Source: Lagopus muta (taxonomy: Eukaryota; Chordata; Aves; Galliformes; Phasianidae). From it: DNA of 64,000 nucleotides. Position numbers and translations under genes: made by a program. The stretch lies in NCBI RefSeq assembly GCF_023343835.1, contig NC_064433.1, positions 66,734,032 to 66,798,031 of the forward strand, read 5' to 3'. This document shows positions 24,836 to 37,175 of this stretch, one piece after another; the first letter of the stretch is position 1; each line of letters starts with the position of its first letter. Below the pieces are notes generated by a model. It was not told where the DNA came from and made no database searches. It saw only the letters and a program-made list of their open reading frames with translations.

Positions 24836-27800
24836 TAGTTCTAATTAATAATTAAACATTATTTAACATTCCTTCCTCTATCTGCTGGGTAACCTGCTGT
24901 ATAAATGTATTAGTGGCATTAAATAGCAATAAAAATTCTCCATCTTATCACCAAGAAGCCCCAAGAAAGTGAAACTGGGTATTTTTCTTTTAGGCTTTTC
25001 TGCTTCCATCTGTCTCTGCAGCACATGATAAGTTCAGGAGAGATATTGGTGCACTGACCTACCAAACGGTTAGCCAGATCTTCACATAACAGGATCTGCT
25101 CAGTTCCTCTGGCTTCGGTCATATCTGTATCTTTCAGAGAGGTAAAAAGGGGAAAAAAGTTAAAAATTAATTCCTCTGCCAATGGAATGAATGTATCCTC
25201 TGGCATTTTCCTTCCTAGCAGAAGCGGTCAGGCAGTTATTCTGCAGTGGTGTACATATTGCTAAGAACGTCAGTAACAAGGTGCAGTGTACTGCGATGTG
25301 ATTTTGCTGGTGAACTAATGAGAGAATTATTTGTGGGTTGTGAACAAGTGTGAGAATGAGTTCTAAACCCTTCAGAGGAAAAAAAATTCCACTGTTTTTG
25401 GGTGTACCAGCAGTGAATGCCATTCTTCTATCTCTTGATAAAAATAAGTGTAAATGTCAAGCCAAGCCAGCAATGACCTCTGACTTCTTTGAAAATGCCA
25501 TGATTCTTTCAAAAGAGCACTTGGAGAGCAGGCTGAATGACTAACTGGTAGATTGTAACCCCTGGAAAATCCCAACGACTGTGTTGAAATCGCTGAACTT
25601 CCCCAAAGGCAGGATGAGTCGTACGGAACAGAGATGCCGGGAGCGGTGTAACGACAGTTCTGCCTCCCTCCACCACCTCAACTCCCCACATTTGATGCTC
25701 AGGGGAGGAAAGGAATGGGCAGAAATCATCCTCTTCTGCTTCTTGCCCCTTGAAACCTGAGCTGACTTTGAAGTATGTGTCCATGTTTTCCCTTCTCTGC
25801 CTCCTGGTCCCAAAGGCAGAGGTGTTAGCTCAGGGGCAGCTGCTGAGACTCACACATTGCTGGCCTAGGAAAACATTTGGGGTTGGGAGGGTCAGAATCC
25901 ATAATCCCTCTGTCGACAGCAACCACAGAGACTGCTGCACTTTTTCTAGACCCTCTCAGTGGGAGACAGTTAATGGGTCTACAGATAAAGGCTTGCAGAT
26001 GAATGTGATTCTGTGTGCATTGCTGGGCTCCGTAGCCTTGCAGCCTGTGCTGTCTCACTGCAGTGCAGTGTGAAGGGGCAGATATTCCTCAGTGTGACTG
26101 GAGATTATTGCATGCACATTAAGGAGCACCTGACAAAGATTTTCAGAGTCAGATAGTTTCTCAATATGACTATACATATATCAAACACACACATATATAA
26201 CTCATATATATATATTCCTTTCAGAGTGATTAAGGTTTTATGTAACAAGTCAGCAATAATGATAACAGATTAAAATATGCTACTTATTTCAGGCTATTTA
26301 AAGGCAGGCTGTGACAGTTCCAGTCCTGCAAATATTCAACCAGAAGAAACCTTGCTGAGGGCTGCATGACAAGCTGTCCCGTGGCACCTTCAGTGTGCCT
26401 TTCCCCCTCTATTGAGACACAGGCCTCAGAAGAGGGATCCTCTTGGGCACTGTTTTCCAAACTGGCCCAGCATCTCTTCCTGGTGGAAGCAGCAGTGGCT
26501 GAGTGCAACCAAGCTGGAGGAGGTTTCTCTCATACCCTGGCATTCCCTGTTCTCTTATTTTCCCTGCAGACATAACTTAAGTGCTCTCTGGAAGTTCCTA
26601 CAGGTGGAGTCTTCTTGAAGCCAGGACTCCTCGTCTGAACATCGATGCAGTAATAACCACGTACTCTCAATCTCTGTGGCCAATGTGGGCAGATTTGTTG
26701 TTGGTTGCTAAAGGCAACTGATGCTGATTGATGGTTTCCATGAACTTTCCACCAGCAGGGTGGAGCCTGGGCTGTCCTGTTTCCAGGACAGGCAGTGAGA
26801 GAAAAACAGACACTGGAACACCACAGAGGTACCTGCCCTGTTCCTTCAAACTTGTACACGTGAGTGGCTTGGAGCCACAGCAGCGTAAGGTGGCAAATAC
26901 TGTACGTGGGAGTTTGTAGCTGATGCTGGCACCCCATTTAAAAAATAGAAAGAGAGCAAAATTTGTAAATCTCTAATGCAGGAATATGAAATCCCTGCTC
27001 TTTTCACTTTCTCACACTGCAGTCGTTAGGGTAAGACAAATCTCGTTTTAAATACTTATCGGAGGAAAAGCAAAGTATGAAAGAGATTTGCACAGAACTC
27101 CTTATCAGTGCTGGGTGTGTGTCTGTCTATCAGCCCTTCTGTGTCTATCGGCGCAGTTTTCTCTGCCCAGTTCATGCATTTCAGATGGTATGAAAGGATT
27201 TCACTGTGTACTTGAAATATTTTTCTCTAGATTTATTTTACCAGCATTTTTCTTTAACGTGCTTATTTGTCTCCGTTAAGGTCTGCTTTACATTACATAG
27301 TCTGTTTGTATTCTGTGCAGATGAAAAGCACATGGGTTTCCACTCATCCTTCATTGTAATGCTACTTTTTGAAGAAAAGCATCTTCGTGTGTTCTAAAAA
27401 AAATGTTATTTTTACGGTTTTCAAAAACCTGTTGATGATTCATTGGAAAACAGTGAAAAACATCATTTTCCCAGCTTTGCTTATACCCATTCAATCTCAG
27501 ATCCTTCTGCCAAGGAGGTGCAAACCGGTTCTTGTAGGTGGGACTGGCAGCTCCATTGTTGAGCACATTTACCAAACATTAGCTATTTTAGCCATAATTT
27601 CCACTCTGAATATCTACCTAAACTTGAATTGTATAACAAACTCTTTGTCAGAATTTTCTATTATCTCTAAGGTCAGAGCCAGGCCAATGTCTTGCCTTGC
27701 CAAAATATTCTGGTAATGTTTCTCAGAGAGGCTTTTATGTCCCTTCTTTTTGAAAAGGAACACAGAATTTACTTTTGTGAGAGCCTGCCCAGTTTGACCA

Positions 27801-30608
27801 CATTAGAAGGCTTTGAAAACATACAAGTTGCACCATCTGACAAAGACCTGTGGCCATATCTCTGAACGGCTATTAGCTTCCGGGCTAACAGAACGAGGAC
27901 AACAACTTGCCTTGATCCCTTCCCAGCCATGCTGTCTCAGTCTCCTCCAAGTGTCAATTTTAACACTCACCAGGCCCCTCCATGATTTCCTCAATTCAGC
28001 CCACTAATCCCACAGAAAGTGGCTGGATTAGCTTTCTGCCAGTGACCAGTGTTGAGTCCAAGGGATACAGGAATGAAGGAGGATAGTGGAGGCAGGCCAT
28101 TGGGAAGTAGAGGCAGGGACAGCTCGTGCTGCCTGGCAGTGAGCTTCACTGCTCATCTGCACTTGTAACTCTTGGCCTCAGTAAAGTTTCACAGCTTGAT
28201 TTGCTGAAGATTTTGAAAAGCTCCCTTGCACCACACACCTGGCATCCTGGAGTCAAGCTGAACTTTGGTGTCAGTTGCAGTTCTGGCCCTTCTTGCCTGC
28301 GGATTAAGGCACCAAGGCAAAGAGCAGGTCCTTCTTCCATCATGCACTCTCAGAATTTCCCCTCCTCCTATATAGACACCATGAAGAGGGAAACTACCAG
28401 AACCGTATAGTGGTGTGAGGAGCAAGATGGGAGCAAGACAAGGAGATTATACTGTGGAACAGCACCTGAAGCAGAGAACAGAGACCTGAGACTTACAGAA
28501 GTTGGATTGGGTAGCTGGGCGTGACAGGGATTCGGAGTATGGGAGCTGTAGCTGTCTGTCAAATTAGAGAAACCTAATAGCTAAACGTAACTGGGGCCCC
28601 TGGGAATGAAGCTTGGGTTACAAAACCCATCCAGGATGGTGGGTGAATAGGTAGTTAGCACTTTGCTGAGTAACATCCTGAGAAAGAAGAGGAAGAGCAG
28701 GAAATACCATGCTTCAAAGAGACAAGCAGAAGACCGTGTCCACTAAAGCATGGAGACTGCAAATCAGGAACCTCATACTCCACCATTTTCTTGCTGTCAT
28801 CAAATGCCTGCAAAACCCACAACCAGAGTGTGTGTCGTGCCTCCCCAGTGCAAGCTCTAAGTCATTCTTAGCACTCCATTTGCCCAAATGTCAAAAATGC
28901 TTGAGCAGAAGAGTGTCCCTATCTCGCTGCTGATCACTCCGGACAGCCACATGTTAACAGGGTTCAGCGAGAAAGGGCAAACAGTAATACAGTATAAAAA
29001 TATGCACTTGAAATTCAGAAGGCTTCAGTTCTCTATGATCCTGTTTCATGTTCTTCATACGCATCACAATATTCACTACAACAGTAGCTTTTTTGTTGTT
29101 GTTCTTGTGACCCTTAGTATACAGAGTATAGATGTGCAATAAGGGCCAGTTTGGTCAGGTTTCTATAATGGCCTCATATATACAGAATGGCCACATATAG
29201 GTATAGAAAATGATCTTATAATAATCTAATTGTGTATGTTCAGTCACACTGCTACACCACACTGCCCAAATGTTTAAAAGGAAATTTGGTTCCCAAACTG
29301 CTATGTTGCCTAAAGTTCTCAAGATTTCCCTTAACTTACCAAACATGGCAGGGTGTTTAAACTAAGCCTTAGGACTACCTACTGAAACAAATGCACAGGT
29401 GAAACAAGTGCTCATGTGACCTTTTCCAGCAATTCTGCTTATACTGCCTCATTGCAGCTATGAATACTTCATCATTGTTGCAGATAGGATAAATCCAGTC
29501 ATTGCAAAAGCTGACCAAATTGGTGCAAATCTAAGGGGAGTTATGATCTGAGGACGCTACATCAACTTCATGTAGGCTAACAAGTAGTTTTCAGGATGCA
29601 GAGACTTCTGATTATTCCTCATTTTAAGCTAGGTTTAATCTGAGATTCAGTATTTAAAGCCTATGTTTTGTAATATTCATAGCCTTGGATATTCAGCCTT
29701 GGAGTAATCTGTTTTTCCAGATTACAATAGGATGAATACAATTAACAATGGGATTGTCCTTCTGTCCTCCAAACCTGATAAGGATTATTGCAGCCACTTT
29801 AATGTTTAGTTAAGACTTTATTTAGAGGAAACCACAACAAACAGAGCAATCCAAACCTTTAGAAGAACAGCCAAGTCAGGCTCTTCAGTTCAGGCATTAC
29901 CAATCTTTAGTGAGTTTGGGGCTGAGGGACAAAGCTGTCCCAGTGCACAGAACTTCCAGTTCTTTGGAGTATTCTCTCCAGGCTGTGTGTAGTTCAAACT
30001 AAATGTCTGAATCATGTCTTCTGAGCCCCAAAGTGCATTCCTGTTTCAGAGAAGGCCTGGTTGCTTTCTCAGGTCCCTGAAATCACATTATCGTCTGGAT
30101 ATTCCTTGTTACTACAGTCTGTAGGGATGGCGACAGTAGCCCTGTTGTGGTCATGCTATTTGTGCTGCAGAGATAGATTTTGCGATTTTCCAGTTGTGGG
30201 AGATATTGTAATTCAAAGATTTTTTTTTTGTTTTTCTATTTCTTTGCATCAGTTGGATCATCACCCTTTTGTATTCTGCTGCTCTTTACGGTCCTACAAA
30301 GATTAGTTCTCCTGGGCACCCATTTCCACCTTTCACCATTCCCATGCCAGTCCTCCTGGGCCTCAGCAAAGCCCATACCTCACCTTCAGCCTTTACCCTA
30401 GACCACATCCCTTCATCATATTTGTCCCCAAATCCTTCTTTCCCCTATCTCTGAGCAACCTGTTGACTGCTCAGTGTGCCATCAAAGTATTTTTGTGTGT
30501 GTGTGTGTGTTGTTTTTTATTAGCTAATACATCATGCTGTAGCTATAATATGCAGAGTAGCGTTTCACTGCATAATTTAAAGGCTGGATGCATTTGTCTT
30601 TTCTCCAG
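24836..30608. other. Non-coding stretch, no gene recognised
   Basis: Mostly single-copy-looking DNA. It contains a CA/TA-rich patch near 26,175-26,215 and a GT microsatellite near 30,494. Several open frames of 60-135 codons occur on both strands without recognisable domains. If the plus-strand exons at 30.6-32.7 kb are real, this may be an intron of that gene. Confidence 0.45.
30494..30511. repeat. (GT)n microsatellite
   Basis: About nine perfect GT units in AT-rich DNA, roughly 100 bp upstream of a possible exon. Confidence 0.85.
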
Positions 30609-30674
30609 AAAGCTCCTCTGAAGGGTTCACTCGTGAGTCCAGAAGTTTATTATGAAGACGAACAATATACCAAG
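30609..30674 (+). CDS. Possible internal coding exon, product unknown
   Basis: A 66-bp segment with both splice signals close to consensus: acceptor TTTGTCTTTTCTCCAG before it and donor CCAAG|GTAAAA after it. It is exactly 22 codons in phase 0, and the other two frames contain stops. The predicted peptide starts KAPLKGSLVS and continues PEVYYEDEQYTK, an acidic, tyrosine-rich string typical of real protein sequence. Two CpGs are kept in a CpG-poor neighbourhood. The next downstream acceptor with an open frame (32,694) is also in phase 0. I do not recognise the family. The preceding exon would lie more than several kb upstream or outside the window. A frame of 22 codons is open by chance about a third of the time, so the splice sites carry most of the weight. 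Confidence 0.42.
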
Positions 30675-32693
30675 GTAAAATTTTTATAGTTTTTACAATG
30701 CAAATTGCTTATGGCCATTTTTCATTCTGGTACCAAGAGAAATACAACCCTTACAATTGTGTATGATTGTCTTTTTCTGGCTCTCTGTTGGTATCCTCAG
30801 CTTGTCATTCTTGCAGGTTTCTACAGAGAGTAAAGATAAGTTAAAATTTGCTAGAACTCTGTATGTCCCAGAAACAAACACAGATCTGCATCTAAAATTT
30901 GCACGTATTGCTACCTAGTTTTATTTGGTCCTGGACAGACTGCTTCCCAGGTGGTTCTAAGGTATGCAGCAGAAATCAGGGTAGGGGAGAATCAAACATA
31001 TTTCAATATGAGGCTCAGGGAAGACCTTATCACTCTCAGCATCTACCTGAAACGTGGTTGCAGCAAGATGGGAGTAGGATGATAGGATGAGAGGTAATGG
31101 ATTTAAGTTACGCCAGGGGAGGTTCAAGTTGGATATTAGGAAAAGATTACTCTCAGAAAGAGAAGTCAAGCTCGGGGAAGTGGTGGAGTCACTGTCTCAG
31201 GAGGTCTTCAAGAGATGTGTAGATGTGGCGCTGAGAGACCAAGTTTAGTGGGTACAGTGGTGATACACCCATGGTTGGAGTAGATGATCCTAGAGGTCTT
31301 TCCCAACCTTAATTTTATAACTTTATGATTCTCTATATTCTTTTCTAATATTGAGTTTACGATGCATAGAGGACCAAGGTACAATGTGTAGTATCAGCAG
31401 AAAGTTGGGAATGCTCTATTGCCAGTATAAAACATTCAAAAAATTGTAATTTTGAGCTTAATAATAATGAAATTGGCTTTCAAATAACTAACTAAACATT
31501 TGAAGTTGTCTTCAGCTTTTTCTGAATACAAGGACTAGACACTGCCTGTTGTGTAGTGTTTGACCACTAGCACAAAGGACTGTAGAAAACAATAAATATT
31601 ATACGTTGCACCAAAGTTACAGTTTTTAACCTGCAATCTGTGTGTTCAGTGTATATTTAAAGGGTCTGCAGAGGGTAACTAAGAAAAGCAAACCTATTTC
31701 CTGTAGCATTAAATCACTGTGCAGGAACTGTCACTTCCATTGGAGAATGTTTTAAAGTGCTGCAAATTGTAAAAGGTTGAAAAATATGTTTCGGGAGATT
31801 CTGAGTTGAACTTTCAACTACTTAAGCAATGTGAGGGCCCCAGTTCTACTGAGGTTAACTGGGATTTGTTCTAAATCCCATGGGTGCTTTGGAAAGTTCA
31901 AACCAGAATTTCTGGATGAGTGGTTTCAACTGCATATAATGTGCAGAGCTTGTTGGGTTTTGTTTGTTTAATTTTTTTTTCTTTTTTTCCAGTGGAGGTG
32001 TAAATCCCTGCATGTAGAAATTAAGCCTATGCATAGCAAGCTAGCATTTTTTTATTACCTTCTGCAGACCCCTTACTAATATTCCATGAGTCTTGGCATT
32101 TTCAATTATAGATGCTGCCTGAGCTTTTAGTGGCTTGCTCCTGTTCCTCAGCTAATATTTCTGAGAAGGGATTTTAGTGATCATTTTGGCTTGGGAGTAG
32201 TTAGTTAAACTGTCAAGTAAATGATGAATGGAATCTGCACCCATGTGTTACCACAAAGATGCCTTGCAGACATTTCCTCAGATTTTAAGGCATCTGGTGA
32301 GAACTTTCTTACGTCATGAAGTATAATAGAAGAATAGTAATGATTAGCAGTTGTATCACAGTATACTTTTCCAAGACCTTTTTGCTTGGATGTTTATAAA
32401 CCTCTGCTGGAAGAAATACAATAACTCACAGATGGGAAAACTAGAGAAGAGGTGAAGTTGAAGTTGCTTGCTTTCACCACAAATCCTTCTTCAAACCAGA
32501 GCCCAATTCAGATTCTGTGCTCAGGTCCAAACTTTATAATGAAGACATTTTTTATAAACAAGGAAAAAAGAGATTTTAGCTCCAAAACTCTCATGATTTC
32601 TTGGCAGTAATACGAAAATCCATGCAGTTATTTTGAAATTATTTTACAAGTCAAAAACTATGAGAATTAATTTTTCTCATCTGTCTTTCTCAG
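30675..32693 (+). other. Putative intron, or unannotated DNA
   Basis: The interval between the two possible plus-strand exons. It starts GTAAAA and ends TTTCTCAG, and it contains a CR1 fragment (31,005-31,335). No other features are supportable. Confidence 0.35.
31005..31335 (+). mobile_element. CR1 LINE 3' fragment, diverged
   Basis: Plus-orientation CR1 3' end. The blocks are diverged but in order: 'GAGGCTCAGGGAAGACCTTATC', the segment 'GGTTCAAGTTGGATATTAGG', 'AAGTGGTGGAGTCACTGTC', 'GATGATCCTAGAGGTCTTTC' and a degenerate end TTTATAACTTTATGATTCTC. It is more diverged than the 7.9 kb and 38.6 kb copies, so it is probably an older subfamily. Confidence 0.88.
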
Positions 32694-32747
32694 GTTAAAA
32701 GTCACCGAATATCAGGAGATGAGCATGTGAAAAAATTAGGATTGTAA
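32694..32747 (+). CDS. Possible terminal coding exon, product unknown
   Basis: A good acceptor (TCATCTGTCTTTCTCAG) is followed by 17 sense codons and TAA at 32,745-32,747. The frame is the one expected if it is spliced to the phase-0 exon at 30,609-30,674. The predicted tail is VKSHRISGDEHVKKLGL. No canonical AATAAA is close behind; one lies about 1.8 kb downstream near 34,560. A second acceptor at about 32,837 (TTTCTCTTCAG) opens another phase-0 frame of about 59 codons ending at about 33,016, so this may not be the real or only end. Family unknown. Confidence 0.28.
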   Translation, partial: VKSHRISGDEHVKKLGL

Positions 32748-35700
32748 TTAAAGAACAAGCAAACAAAAATACTGTATTGTGCAAAATGAAAGCAAGCAGT
32801 TCCCAACTATAAATGATTTCTTGATATTTCTCTTCAGCTCCTATGCCTAAGGCCAAATCAATCCTTTCAAGGAATCATCTACAGGAAGGATAACGTTGCT
32901 CAAGCTCTGACTCAAGGTCAGTCCCTGGGACACTACTTGCTAGCTGCCCAAATCCTGCCTTGCTCCGAGGCTGTGTTGCAAAGATTGTTACTCATGGTGT
33001 GGACTGATGGAACCTAGAGTCTCTTTTGCAGAAAAAAATTACATTTCCTACTTCATGTCATTCTGCATGCAGAGAAGGCTCCCTGTACATTCAGGAGAAG
33101 CAGATAACATCAGAGCTTCCCAAACCTCCACAGGGATTAAGAAAAGAGAAGGTTTTGGGAAGAGGTTTGTGTCGGTGGTGCCTATTAGAAGCTAAATATC
33201 TGGAATGATTTGTGGTCTTGAAATGGTGGGTATAAAGTTGAACACTTAGTGCTGAACTTTGCAGGTATTATTTTAATATTCTTAGGACTGGCTTAGAGCT
33301 GCAGTAACTAACTTATTTCAACATAAAGCAAGTTTTCTTCATATACCCTTTCCCTCTCACCTAGTTTGGCATTCACATGAGAGAAGTCACTGCACAGATT
33401 ACCTGTCCGGAAGGGAAACCACAGCCTGGGTGGCACAGCTGTCAGGAGCAAGCCCCAGCCAGCTTCCAGACCGTGTCACACTGCTGCCTGCTATCAGCAG
33501 ACATTGCTCTTTCCTCCTCACTCATAGCCATAGATTTTCTGTCATCATTGTCTTTTTCCAGGCTCTTCACACCTTGTGCAGCAACCTCTGCAGTTCAGCA
33601 TTGATTTGATCAGGGATTTATTCTTCTTCCTTCTTTCTACTTAAAAGGTCTGAGAACTGTGGGATAACTGCAGTGCTTTTACCTCCAACCCTTACAGCAA
33701 TGGGGCTGAGGCAATCTTTCCTTTCTGGTGTTCCCACCTAGAGTCTCCTGGCTGAAGCAGTGGACCTGCAGGGATGACCCCAGGCAGCCATGTAAGCTAG
33801 AGCATCCTTCCTCCAGCCTGCCTCTAGCACCATGCTGCTTTGCTGATGTGGCTGTTTGCCAGCGTGTTGGTCCTCCAAGGCTCATTACACTGAAGCAGCT
33901 CACTCCCCAGCCAAGTTATTAGGGTCAGTGGCTAGTCTCCTTGCTGGTGCAGTTTGTGTAGCCTTCAGGTTTGACTGCTGAAAGTTCTGCTTGTGTTTTT
34001 CCTGTGCTGCTATCACACAGACTGGGGACACTGCAACTCTCCCTCCATCACTTGAATGAATTACTGTGATCTGGGCAAGATAGTCATTTCAACTGCAAAG
34101 ATCTACTGAGAGATAACTTAGGAAAGGGTTATTTGCATTACAGGCCTTCCTCAGATCTCTGCTCTACTAGTTACTTGTTGGGGCATCCGCATTGGCTTTT
34201 TGCACATTGTGAAAGCTCTTCTGTGTAAGAGATTTCTATATGCATGTGGCTGCACAGTATCTTGTACACACTTAGTGAAGTTAGCAGGCACCTCTGTGAC
34301 GTGCTGCAATGCCAGCCGGTAAATAAGGTTTGATTTGTTCTGTTTTTCTGAGTACTCTTCAGTGCTGCGTCTTTCCATGCTGCCTTCCCAAATGATTATT
34401 GCCACTGCACTGCACTCCTTGCCTTTGTACATAGGCAGCTCTGATAATGCAGCTGTCTTACTGTATGTTACCAGCTTGACTCATCACAGCAAGACCTCCA
34501 AAGCCTCCCTGGAACTTCTGGCAGATATTATCTCTTCCAAGTATAATACATTACCTGTTAATAAATCAGTATGTGCCCAACCTTAATGACCCAGGAAAAT
34601 GTAATGTTTAAAATTGATGGTATCCTTTTAAAAGAACTTAACCCGAGATATGTCTTATGCAAACTGTAGAGTGTGTAACAGTAATATCTTCCTTGAAATG
34701 ACTGAATGATCTGCCTCCAGCTTATAGGAGATTTACTTTTTTAAAGATGCAGTATATAGAACAAGAGTTCCAACCTTCCCTTTTCATCGCCTCATACACC
34801 AGAAAGGGCACTCGGGTTCACGTATTCTCTCTGGGCTATTTTGCTGCTACATAGTTTAAAAAATGCAATTTTGGAGTTATGCACTCTACATTCGCATAGT
34901 TATTCTTACTGCTACACAAACAGTGCTCCCCATTTAAGGGCCATAAAACTGCCCTTGGTCATAGCGTGGGACTCACATGAGTCCCGCTTCTGGCAGAGTT
35001 TGGCCTTAGTGTGTTATGGGTTGCAGAAAAACTTGTAACAGATTCCATTACATATATCAATGTAAATTTGTCAACCAGTAACAGGTATAATGGCGTTCGA
35101 GGAACATACTGTTCATTTGTTAGGAGGTCTGTTTGGTTTACTGGAATCTATGAAAGAGTTTAATTTTTCATACCCTTCATTAAAAAGGACCACAGGGAGG
35201 AGAAATCATGAGTAAGCAGAGCCATAAATATATTACAGATGTGTAGAGGTTTCTTTGGGGACTGTAGTCAGAAATCATTTGCCCAGAGCTGTCTGACACT
35301 CATACAAGTTTCCTGTGTAGTATTCATTACACAGGGGGATTTCCCCAAGTTACTTGGAGGCAGGGTTGCAAAGGGTGCATGCACGAGGCAGATACGGAGG
35401 GTGGCAGATACACCAGCAGACTTTGCCATTATCAGAGGAAAAGATATGTTTTCTCAGAAAGGTTTTGAAAACTAATGCTGGTCTGTGAGATTTCTATGTC
35501 TATGTGATTTAGGAAGGGTGGAAAAAATTTACTCTGCAGAAAGTACAGGATTTTTCTTACACTCTAGGTGTTTCCAGTTTTCATGATACTGAGTAAAGAA
35601 CATCTCCTTGACACCCCAGATGCCCAGTATTTACCCACCATATAACAAAGTATACCACCGTGTACTCTGAAACTTCAGTCAATCCATAAAGAAATAGCAG

Positions 35701-36323
35701 AGAAGGTGAAATTTGCCCTTTGTTTCACAAAGGCTGAATGTTGTAAGCTTGCACCATCTTAGCCCTCGGATGAGGATGACCATCAAGTCTCACTTGTCCA
35801 CACGGGATTCATAGAACTATGAATCAACTGTCAACTACTTCCAGCCTCTTGGCTCATCTCCCACACACTTCCGCCATAGCTCCTGGCCTCCGTCCTGTTT
35901 TGGGACTTCCCAGGCCATGCCAGGCAAAGTTGTTCATTCCAGAGTGTGTGTGCCCTGGACGAGCTGCCCACAGTTGCTCAAGGGGCCACGACACAGAGGG
36001 AAGCCTGGGGTGCCTACCAAGGCCTCACAGGGCTGCCAGCGTTGCACTAAGGCTCCTCTGTCCCACAGGCTGCTCCCAGAGCATGATTGATAGCAGCACA
36101 CTTTCACCCACTTGGAAAGCAAACACTGATCGTGAGAAAACAAATTAAAAAGGAATACTTGCTCAAATATGCAATCTGGCCTCTTTGTCAGAGAGGAACA
36201 CATTACTGCACCATGAATCAAGGCTCTTCTGAGAGCTCTTTACTACACTCTTTTTCAAGGAAGAGATGCAAAGTGAGTCCCAAGAACACCAGGACTTTCC
36301 CGTATCAAAATGTCTGTGCTAAG

Positions 36324-36326
36324 AAA

Positions 36327-36357
<31 letters not shown>
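36324..36357. repeat. (AAAT)n microsatellite
   Basis: About eight perfect AAAT units, 40 bp before a second simple-repeat cluster. Confidence 0.88.
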
Positions 36358-36358
<1 letters not shown>

Positions 36359-36393
36359 CCAGTGAAAATAAGAATGAAAAGAAGGTAAAAAGC

Positions 36394-36433
36394 CAACTAA
36401 CCAACCAACCAACCAACCAAACAAACAAACAAA
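36394..36433. repeat. (AACC)n/(AAAC)n compound microsatellite
   Basis: About six AACC units are followed by three to four AAAC units. Together with the AAAT tract just upstream, this makes a 110-bp cluster of three related A-rich tetranucleotide repeats. Confidence 0.88.
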
Positions 36434-37039
36434 ATACAACCCAACCCACTGCAGATGTTTCGTTGTGGCATTTCTGAAATAAAGCATTGATTTTTCAAAG
36501 CAATGCTTTCTAATTTCTTTTGAGGTGATTACTCCTTTGAAGTTTGCAACCACTGAACACTGGAAGAGAGAAAACTACCCATAATTTGTTCCTGAAGTAT
36601 TCAGATCTTTGTTGTTTTCAGGATGAATCTCTTTGGCACTGCTTGTGAAAGGCGAAATATTCACACAGCGCTAAGCGTAACGAGGTGTATGACTTTGCCA
36701 CTTTTTCCCAAAAACTCTGGTGTGAAACAGGCTTGGGAATATTGTTTTAGGAAGATTGCCTTTGGATGGGGGAAAAAAAAAAGGCCTTCAGAAAACAAAA
36801 ATAGTTTCACAGCAGGATATAACAGGCAAATAACTGACAAGATCATCTTTGTAACCCTCTCGCTACTAAGAAACAAAACTGTCTAAACAAATTTCCTTAT
36901 AGTCAAATTGTCCAGCTTTATGTGTTGGAAGTAACAAGGCCCTATTATTCTTGTTTCCTTTTACAGCCTACAAGAACTATTCCTTCGTGCCCGAAGTGCT
37001 TCCAGCCTGTGGAAGGGAAGCTGAGACGGAGGAGACGTT

Positions 37040-37175
37040 CTTCAAGGCCAGGTTGGATGGGGCAGCCTGGTCTGTTATTAAATGTGGAAGTTGGTGGCCT
37101 TGCCTGTGGCTGGGGGGTTTGATGTTCATGATCCTTGAGGTCCCTTCCAACCCAGGCCATTCTGTGATTCTGTGT
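37040..37175 (+). mobile_element. CR1 LINE 3' end
   Basis: Plus-orientation CR1 tail with 'TTCAAGGCCAGGTTGGATGG', 'GGCAGCCTGGTCTG', 'CATGATCCTTGAGGTCCC' and the terminal CCATTCTGTGATTCTGTG. A pyrimidine-rich acceptor-like site (TTTCCTTTTACAG) lies directly upstream at about 36,966 but opens into this repeat. Confidence 0.92.

Larger units (their letters stand above)
32748..37039. other. Non-coding stretch or 3' UTR, no gene recognised
   Basis: If the exon before it is real, the first part would be 3' UTR; otherwise it is intergenic. A GC-richer patch lies at about 35.85-36.1 kb and compound microsatellites at 36,324-36,433. An open frame of 87 codons at 36,623-36,886 follows an acceptor-like TTGTTGTTTTCAG but has no donor and no recognisable domain. 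Confidence 0.45.

Noticed and set aside
35815..36115. GC-richer patch considered as a second CpG island or retrocopy
   Set aside because: CpG density is modest, there is no donor or element end, and no coding frame is recognisable.
36623..36886. 87-codon frame after an acceptor-like site
   Set aside because: No donor at the end, no recognisable domain, and no partner exons.
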